Source: Folioceros fuciformis (Eukaryota; Anthocerotophyta; Anthocerotopsida; Anthocerotales). Taken from it: a stretch of 64,000 bases of DNA. Location of the stretch: positions 47,400 through 111,399 of the forward strand of contig JBNGIO010006255.1 in NCBI GenBank assembly GCA_049999805.1, in the 5' to 3' direction. The notes beneath the pieces were generated by a model, which saw only the letters and a list, made by a program, of their open reading frames with translations, searched no databases and was not told the DNA's origin. Positions within the stretch are counted from its first letter, which is position 1, and the number at the start of each line of letters is the position of its first letter. The translations under genes were made by a program, and so were the position numbers. Positions 11,704 through 21,935 of the stretch are shown piece by piece.

Positions 11704-12108
11704 CTACTTCTTCTGCATCTTTTCCTCCCGCTTCTTGGCCTTGGCGATGAGAGCAGGATACTCGTGCGGCTCCGGGGGCCAGGCTGGAGGGTAAGTTCCA
11801 GGAACGCACGCCACGATCTCCCTCGCCCGCTCCTCCCGCGCCATGCGCTCCTCCGGGGACATGGCGGGCTTGGAGCTGGTAGTTTGGACTCGGTCATGGA
11901 CGCCGCGGACGGAGTTCTCGAGGACCTCCTTGGCTCTCTTCGCACGCTCCTCCTGCGCCTTGTGCTGCCGGGCCTTCGCGAGGGCGATGAGCTCGGGGTA
12001 TTCCTCCGGCGCGGGGGGCCAGGCTGGGGGCATGGTGCCCGGAACGCAGGCCACGATCTGCCTCGCCCGCTCCTCCCGAGCCATACTCTCCTCCGGCGAC
12101 ATCATCAT
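11704..12108 (-). CDS. Small protein of two internal repeats, unknown
   Basis: About 134 residues, starting at one of three consecutive Met codons (the uppermost is 12108). The protein is almost entirely two copies of a ~45-residue unit: SPEESMAREERARQIVACVP and SPEERMAREERAREIVACVP, each followed by G(T/Y)xPPAWPPxPxEYPxLIAxAK and joined by a charged linker. The duplication is visible in the DNA as well (11735-11865 against 11990-12105). It is charged and soluble, with no membrane segment. A hydrophobic frame upstream might be spliced on, but I could not support an exon. I do not recognise the family. The ADRERRAREI segment near the end of the PDF-motif protein at 31.4-32.3 kb is faintly similar. 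Confidence 0.55.
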   Translation of the reverse strand: MMMSPEESMAREERARQIVACVPGTMPPAWPPAPEEYPELIALAKARQHKAQEERAKRAKEVLENSVRGVHDRVQTTSSKPAMSPEERMAREERAREIVACVPGTYPPAWPPEPHEYPALIAKAKKREEKMQKK

Positions 12109-14103
12109 CCTTGCGTTTTCGCAACACAAACGGCAGGAGAACAAGCGGCAAACGTGGCAGAGAACAGGATGAGGAAGAAGCACATCACGCCACAACCACA
12201 GTGGAAAAGTAACAAGAAGAATATCTTCTTACGGGTCATAGATTTTAGACCGTCTCTATCCTGCTCCGTTCCTGCACAGCATGTAGGATGTAAGAGAGAG
12301 GTACAGAGCCGCAACACCACCACTTCAGCCCTAGCTGTAAGCTGCATGCCTGTCATACCTGTCACCGTTTGCAAGCAAGGCACACAGCGATGCATGTCAG
12401 CAACAATTTGGCGCTGTGAACGGCTTGGTCCGGACGATTGCGAGATTTTTCTCTTGCATTTAATAGAGAGGCGACCAAACAATCTTCGCAAACGGTGTGT
12501 GTATGAACCTCTGCCGCGCCATCATGGACACAGCACTCTGCGAGAACCATGACAAGAACAATACCCAAAGATCAAGCCATTCTTTGCCACCACATCCTTC
12601 GTGGCCAAGCTGTTGCAAACCGGGCGGGAAGCTTCCTGTCTGCCACATTTTTCACCGTCTCCACCAAGGAGTTGCTCACGTTTACGTTATCTGGCAGCCC
12701 CCTTTCAACAATCTGTCCGCCCTGCATGCTGCTTCTACATCCCCTACGTTTGCGACTCTCTTAATACAACACCACAGCCTGCTCCACACAAATCAGACCA
12801 GGATCAGTTCATATCTCTCAACACCAATGAGAATGGAGTGTTGAAAAATCAGCAGAGCCGAAAAGACGGTACTCGTGATGCGACCATTTCGATCAACATC
12901 ATCCGGTGCACTGTCAACCGTTCCAGATGGCACTCCACGTACTGCTGAACCTTCTAGTTGCCTCGGAATCGAAAAGGGTCTCTCTCCAATAGGTTCCCAT
13001 CCAACAACCCAGGAGATGGATGTAAGGACAAATCAACGTCAGCAGGCTTTGCAAACCGAGGAAAGCGTGTGTCCAACTGTGTTGAAACCACCACACTTCT
13101 GGCAAGGTCTGGGTCCATCTGCAGCTGCCAACAAACAAATCCGTAACGGAGGATGTGTTGCACTCATTGCTGGTCACAGCACGGCTAGTATGAAGTTCGA
13201 GCTGCGGCAGACGCTCCCTCCTTCCCCGCCCCAGACAAATCGAGATGCCATCAAATCCTTTGGCAGCCAAGCTGCGAAGGACCTCGGTCTCCTGAAGAGA
13301 AAGGATGGGGGTATAGCCCATGGCACGCACTCTGAGTCGCATTTTGGCAAGCCATTAAAACGCGTAAACTAAATTACAACCGATGTCTGCCCACGGGGAT
13401 TCTACACCGAATTGTTACAGATCAATGCAAGTCGAAAATGGTGATTCGAAAACTTAATTTGTGGTCCATATAGAGGCTCACCTCTCTATTCCTTATGTAG
13501 TTACTCCATGAAGACCACAAATTAAGTTCTATTTCGGGTTTAATCCACAAATCTTGTTGTATCCCCTTTTATAAGTTCTCTTACTAAAGGTTCATATTTT
13601 ATATATATTTTTGGTACTTAACATTCTTATGTCCCTTTGATGATGAGTTTCCTAGCTTGGAATCTATATGAGACATGGGTTTTAAAGTACTTAGACATGG
13701 CTATGAAATATGCTTTTAGGGAAGTAGAATTGAATATGGCAATTAGACATGCTTTGAGGGTACTTAGAAAAGAAACACCAAGGGTAGTGCTAGTATAAAA
13801 GGGGCTTATCCTCAAGTTATTTCTTAGTTGTGATTTGAAGTAGCAAGAAGCACTCGAGGTACTAGTTGTACACCAAGGTGTATTAATTTCACCAAATCGT
13901 TTAGCTACACAACAAGGCATATTATTTTCAAAAAATTTACCCTTTATAGTAAAGGTAAATCAGTATGTTTTGATATCATTGATTGGAGCTATGTATTAAA
14001 AATAAATAATTTACAAATTTCACAGTACTAGAGTAGGTATAGTTTGATTTTGTTATTGATGCATGAATTCTAATATATGTAGCTTTGGATCTCTATTGCA
14101 CAG
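12109..14103. other. Gene-poor region; AT-rich from about 13440
   Basis: About 2 kb. The first part (12.2-13.4 kb) has several open frames on both strands without recognisable domains or convincing splice structure. From about 13440 base composition drops sharply in GC and stays AT-rich through the GDSL gene to about 16200, marking a different compositional block. Confidence 0.45.
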
Positions 14104-15537
14104 ATGAAGAGAATATTATCCCTTAACATGGTATCTAGCGTTCTTTTTACGATCATATGCATCTTATTGGCGGTAACGGTACAAGGAGCTCATAATCATA
14201 GGTATAATGGATCCTTGTATTCGTTTGGTGATTCCTTGGCCGATGTAGGTAACAATAATCATTTGCACTTGAGAGCAAGTGCGAAAGCAAATTACTACCC
14301 ATATGGTCGGGAATTCGACACGAAGAAGGCAACAGGCCGCTTCAGCAACGGCCGTGTCTTGATGGACTATTTTGCAATCCAACTTGGATATGAAAAGTTC
14401 CCTCAACCCTATCTATATCACGCACCACACGCTGTGACGAATGAGGGCGTGAGTTTTGCTTCTGGTAAATCAGGATTGTTGCACGGTACTGGAAGACAAT
14501 ATGGACATGTTATACCATTCCATCGTCAGGTGCAATTGTTCCAACGAAGATTGGTGCCACGTCTTGCTAATCATCTTGAGCAACAGGGTGTCAAACACGT
14601 GAAACATCATGTTGCTAGACACTTGGCGTATTCGTTGTTTTATATTGACGTCGGTACTGATGACTTCACACAAAGAATTGTTGCCCATCGGAACATTTCT
14701 TCTAAACTACTTCACATAACTCTCATTAAGAGGATGGAGGTGAACATCAACAAGTTGTATGAGCAAGGAGCAAGGAAGTTCATCATAGCTGATGTTGGAT
14801 CTTTGGGTTGCTCACCGTTGGTTATTCATGCTACTAATTCGTCGGGATGCAACAAAGTTATTAATAAGCATATTCATGCTTATAACATGAAGATGAATCA
14901 ACATCTTCATAAACATTTTAGCAGCAAACTTCAAGATGCTCGATATGTTTTTCTTCCAACTCTTCACTCAAATAATGAGATTATTCAACACCCCGCTAAG
15001 TATGGATTTGAACATTCTGTTGACGCATGTTGCGGGGATGGAAACACTCCTTGTGGAACTCATGTCCAACATTGTGAAAATTCCAAGACTTTTATTTGGT
15101 GGGATCCATATCATTTCGTGTCTGATGTTTTTCAGACTATGGCAGCATGGTATTTTAGGGGGTCGGCACCCACTACTTTGCAAGGTTCTGGTAGCATACA
15201 AGGCTTGTGCAACGCCACTGTCTCGTACAATTGGGATATTACAATCAGCAATGGATCCAGTTCTAGTAGTTCTAGTAGTTCTAGCAGTTCTAGCAGTTCT
15301 AGCAGTTCTAATGGTTCTAATGGTTCTAGCAATTCGATGCCATTTGTGTATGAGCCCACCACCTCCTATGATTCTTCCCCGCCGCAATCAAGTTCTACTT
15401 ATACACCTGAGCCGTATCAGTGTGGTGGCAGTTCAAGCGGTAGCTATGATGATGAATACTCTTACTCTTATGCTCCTGGTGCTGCACCCTACTATTCAGA
15501 TGGTTGCACCAACGACCTTATCATCAATTCGAGTTAA
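14104..15537 (+). CDS. GDSL esterase/lipase with Ser-rich C-terminal tail
   Basis: Secreted SGNH/GDSL hydrolase of 477 residues in one exon. Residues 1 to about 28 form a signal peptide (VLFTIICILLAVTVQGA). Block I is SLYSFGDSLADVGNNN with the nucleophile Ser in GDSL. Block III reads YIDVGTDDF; the family normally has G-x-N here, so the oxyanion-hole Asn is replaced by Asp. The C-terminal acid/base pair is present in WWDPYHF. After residue ~380 comes a poly-Ser tract (15256-15330, TCTAGT/AGC repeats), then a Ser/Tyr/Pro-rich tail with a few Cys. It lacks introns, whereas most plant GDSL genes have about four, and lies in an AT-rich block unlike its neighbours. The substrate is unknown. Confidence 0.88.
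   Translation: MKRILSLNMVSSVLFTIICILLAVTVQGAHNHRYNGSLYSFGDSLADVGNNNHLHLRASAKANYYPYGREFDTKKATGRFSNGRVLMDYFAIQLGYEKFPQPYLYHAPHAVTNEGVSFASGKSGLLHGTGRQYGHVIPFHRQVQLFQRRLVPRLANHLEQQGVKHVKHHVARHLAYSLFYIDVGTDDFTQRIVAHRNISSKLLHITLIKRMEVNINKLYEQGARKFIIADVGSLGCSPLVIHATNSSGCNKVINKHIHAYNMKMNQHLHKHFSSKLQDARYVFLPTLHSNNEIIQHPAKYGFEHSVDACCGDGNTPCGTHVQHCENSKTFIWWDPYHFVSDVFQTMAAWYFRGSAPTTLQGSGSIQGLCNATVSYNWDITISNGSSSSSSSSSSSSSSSSSSNGSNGSSNSMPFVYEPTTSYDSSPPQSSSTYTPEPYQCGGSSSGSYDDEYSYSYAPGAAPYYSDGCTNDLIINSS
15256..15330 (+). repeat. Poly-serine coding microsatellite in the GDSL gene
   Basis: Near-perfect 9-base units TCTAGTAGT/TCTAGCAGT, changing to TCTAATGGT; encodes about 20 Ser followed by Asn-Gly-Ser. Confidence 0.85.
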
Positions 15538-16616
15538 GACAAGATGATGACCTTTAGATTTATGTGAAAGAGCAATGCTCTTTCACAAGTAGGCTATCGT
15601 CTAGGAAGTGAACCATAGAATTTTAGAAATAGGCATCAACATGTTGGGCTAAGATTTTTTCTATTTCGTTTTTTTGAGTCCGGAGTTTTTGTTGGCTATT
15701 TTTTTTCTTTAGGGTTTAGGATTTTTGGTAGTGATTTTTTCCTCTTTTGAATTTAGGGCTTAGGGTTTTGTAAAATTGGATTCTAGCTTGGTTTGATAGA
15801 GGGGTGCATCTTGACATTGTTGGAACAAGCTTAATTTGTCCAATATGATATGTAAATGTGTGAATCTGACAATAAAATGTGCAAGTTGACCACACCATGT
15901 TGGCTTTTGAATGGCTAGGCAATGAATTGTTATCTATTTTTAAATTACCATTTTTAACTAGAAATAATTGGTAAAAATTCTGTGTAGAAATCCCGTGGCA
16001 GACGTATCCATAGTGGACTGACATAGAACTTAGAGTCCATGCTGTGGATATGCTGAAATGTCTCCCTGAGATGCCCCTCTAACCCTGGTTGTGGACCTGC
16101 TTGAGGAGTCCTGCTCCCCTAACCCTGGTTGTAGAAGTGTCTACGTGAGATGATTTCTGGATAAATGAAATATGAACTGCTCTCAATCACACTCTCAACC
16201 TAAACGGATTCACGTAACCTGATTCAAAAGGACGAAAGACACAGGATTTCCTCACAACATGAGCATTGGTGCAGTTCTTTTGGTTACGGATAAACGACAG
16301 CGGCGAGTGAGAGAGTGAAAACGACGAAAGCGAATGTCCCCAATAGTGGTGTGCAGAAGAGATATTGGGCAAATGTGCATTCATGCACGAAGTTATCGAC
16401 CCAACGGGAGGCAGTAGAGAGAGGGGGGATAGAGAGATCGAAGGTAGCGGTTCTTATTGGCGCTGGCGAGATAAGGTCTCTGAATCTCTCTCGTTCCCGA
16501 TCCTGCTCCTCCTCAACCCTCAAACTAGTGGCCGTTACCGTCGTGGTGAGAGTGTGAGCGCAAGCGTCCTTCAGAATTCGTTCGCCGCAGTCTGCGTCCC
16601 TGCCTCTGCCTGCGCA
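15538..16616. other. AT-rich 3' flank of the GDSL gene and PsbP 5' region
   Basis: No gene. Telomere-like TTTAGGG variants cluster at about 15708-15770, and a short direct repeat (CCCCTCTAACCCTGGTTGT / CCCCTAACCCTGGTTGT) lies at 16073-16135. GC rises again from about 16300, which should be the PsbP promoter and 5' UTR. Confidence 0.5.
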
Positions 16617-17623
16617 ATGGCTGCCACCGCTGCGACCGCGTCCGGCCTCGCTGTGCAGCAGGCGAGCAGCCTGAGCTCCGCTTCCCGGAGCTTTGTGGCC
16701 GGCAGTGCGTCCGTGTCCGTGAAGGTGGCCCCCGTCTCCCTGGTGAGGGCGGCCGTTGTGACCTGCAGGGCGGAGAAGGTTGAGGAGGAGCAGCAGCAGG
16801 TGACCAGGCGGTTGGCCTTGGCTCTCTTCGCGGGAGCCGCTGTGGTCGGAAGCCGGGCCCAACCTGCTAATGCCGCCTACGGCGAGCAGGCCAATGTCTT
16901 CGGCGCCCCTAAGGTGCAATCTGGATTCACCACGCTTGTCAAGGACAAGTTCAAGATTGACGTCCCGTCCAAGTGGAACCCCAGTAAGGAGGTGGAGTTC
17001 CCCGGGCAGGTGCTGAGATACGAGGACAACTTCGATGCCACCTCGAATGTGAGCGTCAGTGTCGTGGATACTGACAAGTCCGATATTTCTGATTACGGCA
17101 GTCCCGAGGAGTTCGTCGGCCAAGTAATGCACTTTGCCCTTGCTCGCGCTGGTTCCGATCTGGCTTCCTTGAGCTGTGGAAGGTCCTCCTGACTAATGGC
17201 TTGTTTCAATTACAGGTATCCTACCTGTTTGGCAAGTCTAGCTACACCGGCAAGACCGGCTCCGAGGTGAGCCCCTCTGGCGAATCACTCTCTGTCCTCG
17301 TTGGTGAATTTGTTCTGCTCTGATTAAAGCTCGAGCTTAAATGTTTGTCGTTGCAGGGAGGGTTTGATCGTGATGCCGTCTCCACTGCCAACATCCTAGA
17401 GGCCTCAGAGAAAGAGGTTAATGGGAAGAAGTATTATTATGTGTCCGTGCTCACCCGCACAGCCGACGGTGATGAGGGTGGCAGACACCAATTGGTTGTC
17501 GGAGCCGTGGCCGAAGGGAAGCTGTACATTGTGAAGGCTCAGGCTGGTGACAAGAGGTGGTTCAAGGGTGCCAAGAAATTCGTTGAGGGCTCGGCCAATT
17601 CATTCAACGTCAATGTAGCTTAG
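16617..17623 (+). CDS. psbP: Photosystem II oxygen-evolving enhancer protein 2 (PsbP)
   Basis: Extrinsic 23-kDa protein that stabilises Ca and Cl at the Mn cluster on the lumenal side of photosystem II. Three exons: 16617-17123, 17216-17266 and 17357-17623, all phase 0, giving 274 residues. The N terminus has an Ala/Ser-rich stromal transit peptide followed by a twin-arginine thylakoid signal, [17 protein letters not shown], and cleavage after ANA before [10 protein letters not shown]. The mature part carries the hallmark [40 protein letters not shown] and [12 protein letters not shown] blocks and ends in [14 protein letters not shown]. An in-frame ATG at 16365 is upstream, but the 16617 start gives the expected transit peptide. 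Confidence 0.96.
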
Positions 17624-18185
17624 ACATTTCAGGACCAACCCGAGACTATCAGTCGATCTTCCCGTTGCAATACCAGTTTGTGACTGTATATGTCACAAGG
17701 TGTATGTACCTGTCAAAACATCCTCCTCTCTTAAGAGATGTCATGGACAATCAGACTTGTAATACAATTTTCTCGATTCGACATGTACTGAACTGAACTG
17801 CTGTATATCAGTATCATCTGGCATTTTCTTCAGGGTTTCAAATCCAATTGCCAAGATTTAAAACTAAAGTACAGATCTTAATCCCAGGCACATAGAAACC
17901 GTGCCCAGGGCAATCTATCCATGCCACTAGAAAAGGAAAGTGTGCGATCACCTGTAAACACCGATCACCCAAGTTTCCTAGAAAAAACATATGCCGGACA
18001 GGACATCCTTCGAAGTAAGATTCCACAGATTATTGTCACAGCTCTGCGGTCTTCACCCAAGGGAAATATCAGCATTTTGCCCAACGTGGGAAGCGTACCA
18101 GACACACAGCTTCAAGGGGAAGTGCACACACAGTACCAGCTGGATGGCTACATTGGCCAATCCCTGCTCGAAGTGCAGATTAACG
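17624..18185. other. Intergenic between convergent PsbP and KGNGPYAW-motif gene
   Basis: 562 bases. The right half (from about 18040) belongs to the duplicated segment that reappears at about 25080. Confidence 0.45.
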
Positions 18186-18746
18186 CTAGGCCGAGACAGG
18201 AGATGTTGAAGTGGGGATCCCTCGCTTACTGGCCTGCAGCAGAGCCCAGGCCTTGGCCCGCTCTGCACCGTCCTTCCAACGCTTCACTCTGGCAGAGTCT
18301 CGTCTTGCTGTAGCCAGCCTCATAGATTTGATCTTTTCCTGCGCTTGCTTCTCGGCAAACTCCGATCTCTGCAGCATGCGCTTCTTGTGCTTCCGATTCT
18401 TGAAGCTGCCTTCGTTAGGGCGAGAGGGAGGAACTTCCTCGTCCTTGCCAACTTTGATCCAAGCATACGGTCCATTCCCCTTCCTCAACAAGGCTCTCTT
18501 TGCGTAACTCCGCTCCTTGAACCACATACATGCCAGACCCGAGACCCTGTTGCCTTGAAACAGCCGCTCCCCGCATGGTTGCAGTCTTTGCACAAGAGCG
18601 GCTCCGAGCTGCGCACAGCCACCCGACCAGAAATCCCGACGAAGAATACCGGCAGCGTGGTGCGCTTGGATCCTGTCAGGGCCGTGCACGCTTAGGAAGA
18701 AGCGGCTCGCTTGCCTCAGGGCTTGCATCGTTCGGACTGTAGTCAT
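18186..18746 (-). CDS. Conserved basic protein with KGNGPYAW motif, function unknown
   Basis: Single-exon frame of 186 residues from the Met at 18746; the open frame extends upstream to 18893. The N terminus (MTTVRTMQALRQASRFFLSV) looks like a mitochondrial presequence. The centre reads MWFKERSYAKRALLRKGNGP then YAWIKVGKDEEVPPSRPNEG, followed by a strongly basic stretch (FKNRKHKKRMLQR) and a Lys/Arg/Ala-rich helix. I recall similar short plant proteins but cannot assign a function. A decayed second copy lies at 25080-25742 in the same orientation, sharing similarity through the 3' flank. The intact frame and better conserved motif suggest this is the functional copy. Confidence 0.6.
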   Translation of the reverse strand: MTTVRTMQALRQASRFFLSVHGPDRIQAHHAAGILRRDFWSGGCAQLGAALVQRLQPCGERLFQGNRVSGLACMWFKERSYAKRALLRKGNGPYAWIKVGKDEEVPPSRPNEGSFKNRKHKKRMLQRSEFAEKQAQEKIKSMRLATARRDSARVKRWKDGAERAKAWALLQASKRGIPTSTSPVSA

Positions 18747-18876
18747 GGCCTGTTCGCATGTGCACAGCAACTCTCTGCACACGAGGACTCCTAGGTTTGT
18801 ACTTAAGGTTCCAGACAGCTCATTCGCGCCGCGGGTACCCAAGGACCACGCGACGTTCTGAACATCGAAGGCACAC

Positions 18877-19142
18877 GGTTTCGACCCGCTCAACCCTCAC
18901 GCTGATTATGTTGCGTTGTGGCAGTATCGGAACTGGCTGGAGCGGAAGTTGATTGCCATGAAGACGGCTAAGATCCTGAGGTAGCGCCTGACGCAATGCA
19001 TTCCATCGAGCAAGAAGGGGTCAAACAGACACTTCTACCAATGTCAGGATGCTGTGCAGCGGTACCAGAGATCCATCAAGGACATCGTCTGGGCAAGGAC
19101 GCTCGCCTGTCCTACATGGGAAAGGATTTCTCGCCAGGCTAG
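18877..19142 (+). pseudogene. Processed pseudogene of NDUFB10 (complex I subunit)
   Basis: The forward strand reads GFDPLNPHADYVALWQYRNW, then LERKLIAMKTAKILR and a TAG stop; the same frame resumes with KKGSNRHFYQCQDAVQRYQRS. A frameshift then leads to GKDARLSYMGKDFSPG and a stop at 19140-19142. This resembles plant NADH dehydrogenase 1 beta subcomplex subunit 10 (GFDP.NP, AKILRE, CRH.V..Y). The internal stop falls where the family has Glu, a GAG to TAG change. No introns interrupt it, which suggests retroposition. A functional, spliced gene is unlikely because the break points lack splice sites. Confidence 0.7.
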
Positions 19143-19272
19143 CCTGCTATGAAGTGTGTGGGATACCAAGGTCTTGACTGGCCAATTCCTCACAAATGTT
19201 TTCCTCTGCGCGCATAGCACCCATCAGATGGTTGATTTCCGTCCAGAATTTAGTTCGGACTTATTCAACATG

Positions 19273-19326
19273 GTGGATTGCAGTGTTCAGGTGGATTGCA
19301 GTGTTCAGGTGGATTGCAGTGTTCAG
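19273..19326 (+). repeat. 18-bp tandem repeat, three exact copies
   Basis: Unit GTGGATTGCAGTGTTCAG repeated three times without a mismatch, between the NDUFB10 pseudogene and the 3' end of the DHQ synthase-like gene. Confidence 0.97.
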
Positions 19327-19407
19327 GATTCTCTCTTTGGTGTTCGTTTGGCAGCGCCAGCATGGACAGATTTAAGTCATAACTTGTGGTCCAGAGTTGT
19401 TTGTCAG

Positions 19408-21340
19408 TCACTTCTCCAGCACGAACTCCTGAACTTGAATCCCAGTATGGCGAGCTCCCCCCTGAATGCTCAACAACACGGTGTCCTCCACTCTCAGGCT
19501 CGTTACTGGGATGGCCAGGCTTCCTTCATTTTCCGTCAGGGCTGCACGAGCGATATCGACAAATCACGCACAGTAGTCTGGCAGAGGGGGAGGATGGAAA
19601 GAAAGATCATGTCCCTACCTGTGGAGGGCTGGACCAGACAGACTGTTTCTGCGTTTTGAAGGAGTAGGCTGTGCTGTGAACCATCGGCCTGCATCCGGTA
19701 GGCAAGGAGGTTGAGTCAGTGCCAACATACACTTCGCTGTGCTTCAAGCTCTACTAGAAGGACTTCCTGATATATTGGTACAACACACCTCTGCTTCCAC
19801 GAGCATCAGCGGCCTCGATTCGATCTTCAACCGACCAACCAGAACGGACCGTGTCTGCCCACTCTCGTCAGCCACGAGTACCTCAACCCCAGTTCGCAAC
19901 TCGGAGAGATACGACGTCCTCCCACCGGGCATGGCCACATAGGCATGAACAGGACCCTGGCATGGCAAACCTGATCATGGGTTCAATGGCACCAACCATC
20001 CAGTCAGGAGGCGCAGTAACAGCTTCTGCGCGCTCCCACTGCTTACCGCATTTACACGGAAAGGTCGGCTGGCAATATACGACGACTCCAGACACTCTGA
20101 ATGCACCAGAAACAAAGCCCTTGCAAAAGAGCCAACCTGAAGAGGAAAGGCAAGTCAGCAGAGCCCCAACAAATGGCAACCTTCCGCCTGATGGTAGACT
20201 CAGCACCTACCAAGAGCCCTTCACCAGGTCGCAACAAGCTGCATAGATCTACGCAGACCCTGTCCCCCATGCCAACAGGTTCGACTCTTGTAACGGTAGC
20301 CGAAGTCAATTTCACCCTGCTCTCAAGAGCAATCCTGGATTGCAAGTATGCCTGGTTAAAACCAGACATTAGAGCTCCCTCGGGAGGTTATACAAAACTA
20401 CAGCCCAGCAGACGTACACCACAACCTGAGCACCTCGGGAAACAAAGACTAACAACCTTAAGGTCGAAAACCTCCGCAGGATCCTCTGTCTTCAGCAGGA
20501 TACCATCAGTCCCTGTCTCCAGAGCCTGAAAGCCAACCGAAGTCATCAAGATGATTGAGACTTCAGTAACACAAACCAGCCACCACGTCCTTTTCTCAAT
20601 CACCTCGAAACACAGTTTCGCATCCATCGCAGAACTCGCTGTAGCAAAGATAGACGATGGGCTGTTTTGAAACGCCGCCACCATATTCTCAGCTGGAATC
20701 ATCTGTCCACAGGCCCCCGCATAAATATCCATCCAATGCAACCAAGACTGCCGCAACCAGGAGCAAGCAGGACCCCAGTACCTGCCACTCCAAAGCATCC
20801 ATAACCACAATGTCCGCCTTCCCAACAAGCGACCTCACCACATCCTGTTCATTCCCAGAAGCCACCTCTCCCAGAACTGCAACCTGATTGCTCTCCTTGT
20901 CATAGAATTGCCTGTCCCTGAGCAACAGAGGCTCTATCCTCGCCACCGCTGCCAGTCCATCACAAACGCCGCTTCAGCAAGACAGACAACGTGCTTGCCA
21001 AAATCGCAACACGACCAGCTAAGCCGAACCGAGCCGAGGCCGAGCTCCTACTGTTCCAAGCCTCCGCCAGCCCCTGGGTCTGCGGTGTGAATACGAAGGT
21101 AGTCCATCCTCGCTCCACAGCCGCTTTCATCACATCCTTGTTCCGAGTCCACACCCACACTTTCTTCTCCCCCGCGCGCATTCTCACACCCCACGCCTGC
21201 ATTCTCACACCGCACGCCTGCCTCCCAGCTCGAATCCCGCAGGCCGCAGCAGCCACTGCTCCCATGGGCCCCGATCCCCGCTGGCGCTGAATCTGTAGCT
21301 GCGGCACCGGCAGGGCCATCATTGTTGAGCCCTTATTCAC
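19408..21340 (-). CDS. 3-dehydroquinate synthase II-like protein, probably plastid
   Basis: Homologue of archaeal-type DHQ synthase II (Pfam DHQS, PF01959), present in plants in addition to the AroB enzyme; its plant function is not established to my knowledge. Nine exons on the minus strand: 21340-21052, 20948-20782, 20702-20604, 20525-20457, 20351-20211, 20136-20047, 19956-19789, 19688-19619 and 19541-19408, giving 408 residues with all phases consistent. Landmarks are [127 protein letters not shown] and [15 protein letters not shown]. The first 50 residues look like a transit peptide and contain a short repeat. The start could also be 21322 or 21319. Confidence 0.88.
21178..21219. repeat. 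21-bp direct repeat in the DHQS-like leader
   Basis: Two copies of GCATTCTCACACC.CACGCCT, one mismatch. They encode the repeated (Q/G)A.GVRM segment of the presumed transit peptide. Confidence 0.85.
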
Positions 21341-21390
21341 CCAGAGAAAGCCACACTGCAGAGCGGGAGTTTTGGAAGCTCAAGCTCCGA

Positions 21391-21522
21391 TGGCGGAGCT
21401 GGCGTCGGAGGCGATCTCGAGTTGGTTTCAGGAGGGGCTAGCGCCCGGTTCGCGCTCAGACCGGCGCCGGGGCTGCGAGCGAAGAGGGGAATGGGGTCGG
21501 GTGTTCTGCGGGCGAGGGAGCA
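21391..21522 (+). pseudogene. Decayed duplicate of the riboflavin synthase 5' end
   Basis: This segment resembles the transit-peptide-coding start of the riboflavin synthase gene at 25799. It begins ATGGCGGAG like the parent, shares GCGCTCAG.CCGG, and its last ~55 bases (GGGGCTGCG.GCGA to GGGAGCAG) match closely. Similarity stops abruptly after GAGCAG, where PPR-like sequence begins. Indels destroy the reading frame. Confidence 0.65.
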
Positions 21523-21935
21523 GATGGTGTTGGACGGACTTGGTCAGAAAGATGTGATGGCATGGAATTCATGGCCTGACTACATGGTATTCCAAACAGG
21601 ACATCTAATAGGGCAGAAAGCTCTTCGTCTCTACAGTGGTGTGCGAGAAAGAGGCACCGCTGTTCCCAATCCTGCGACGTTTTGTGTCCCTCCTGCAGGC
21701 AAGAGCCAGTCTGGGCGAGTCAGTCTGGGAATGCCAGCTCTGGGGATGCAGAGCAGCTTCATGGATAGGTGAAAGAACGAGGATATCAAGCTGATGGGCC
21801 TGTTGGTCGCAAAGTATGGCAGCTTGGAAGATTCTCACAGAGTGTTTGATGGACTTGCTCAAACAGATGTGACGGGTGGGCTGCTGTGATAGCAGGGTAC
21901 TCCCAGCAGCGACTGAGCCTGGTAGTCTCGACAGT
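21523..21935 (+). pseudogene. PPR gene fragments, frameshifted
   Basis: Pieces read LDGLGQKDVMAWNS, GQKALRLYSGV, LVAKYGSLEDSHRVFDGLAQ, TDVTGWAAVIAGYSQQ in shifting frames. These match the consensus of PLS-type PPR repeats (MYAKCGSLEDARRVFDGL, NVVTWNAMI, GQEAL.LY) seen intact at 29.1-31.2 kb. Several stops and frame changes make this a relic. It may be a decayed relative of the intact PPR gene, but divergence is large. Confidence 0.7.

Noticed and set aside
12914-13342. Minus-strand frame of 142 codons as a gene
   Set aside because: No recognisable domain, Trp/Cys-rich erratic composition and no supporting splice structure.
16284-17132. 282-codon minus-strand frame opposite PsbP
   Set aside because: Shadow of a GC-rich PsbP exon.
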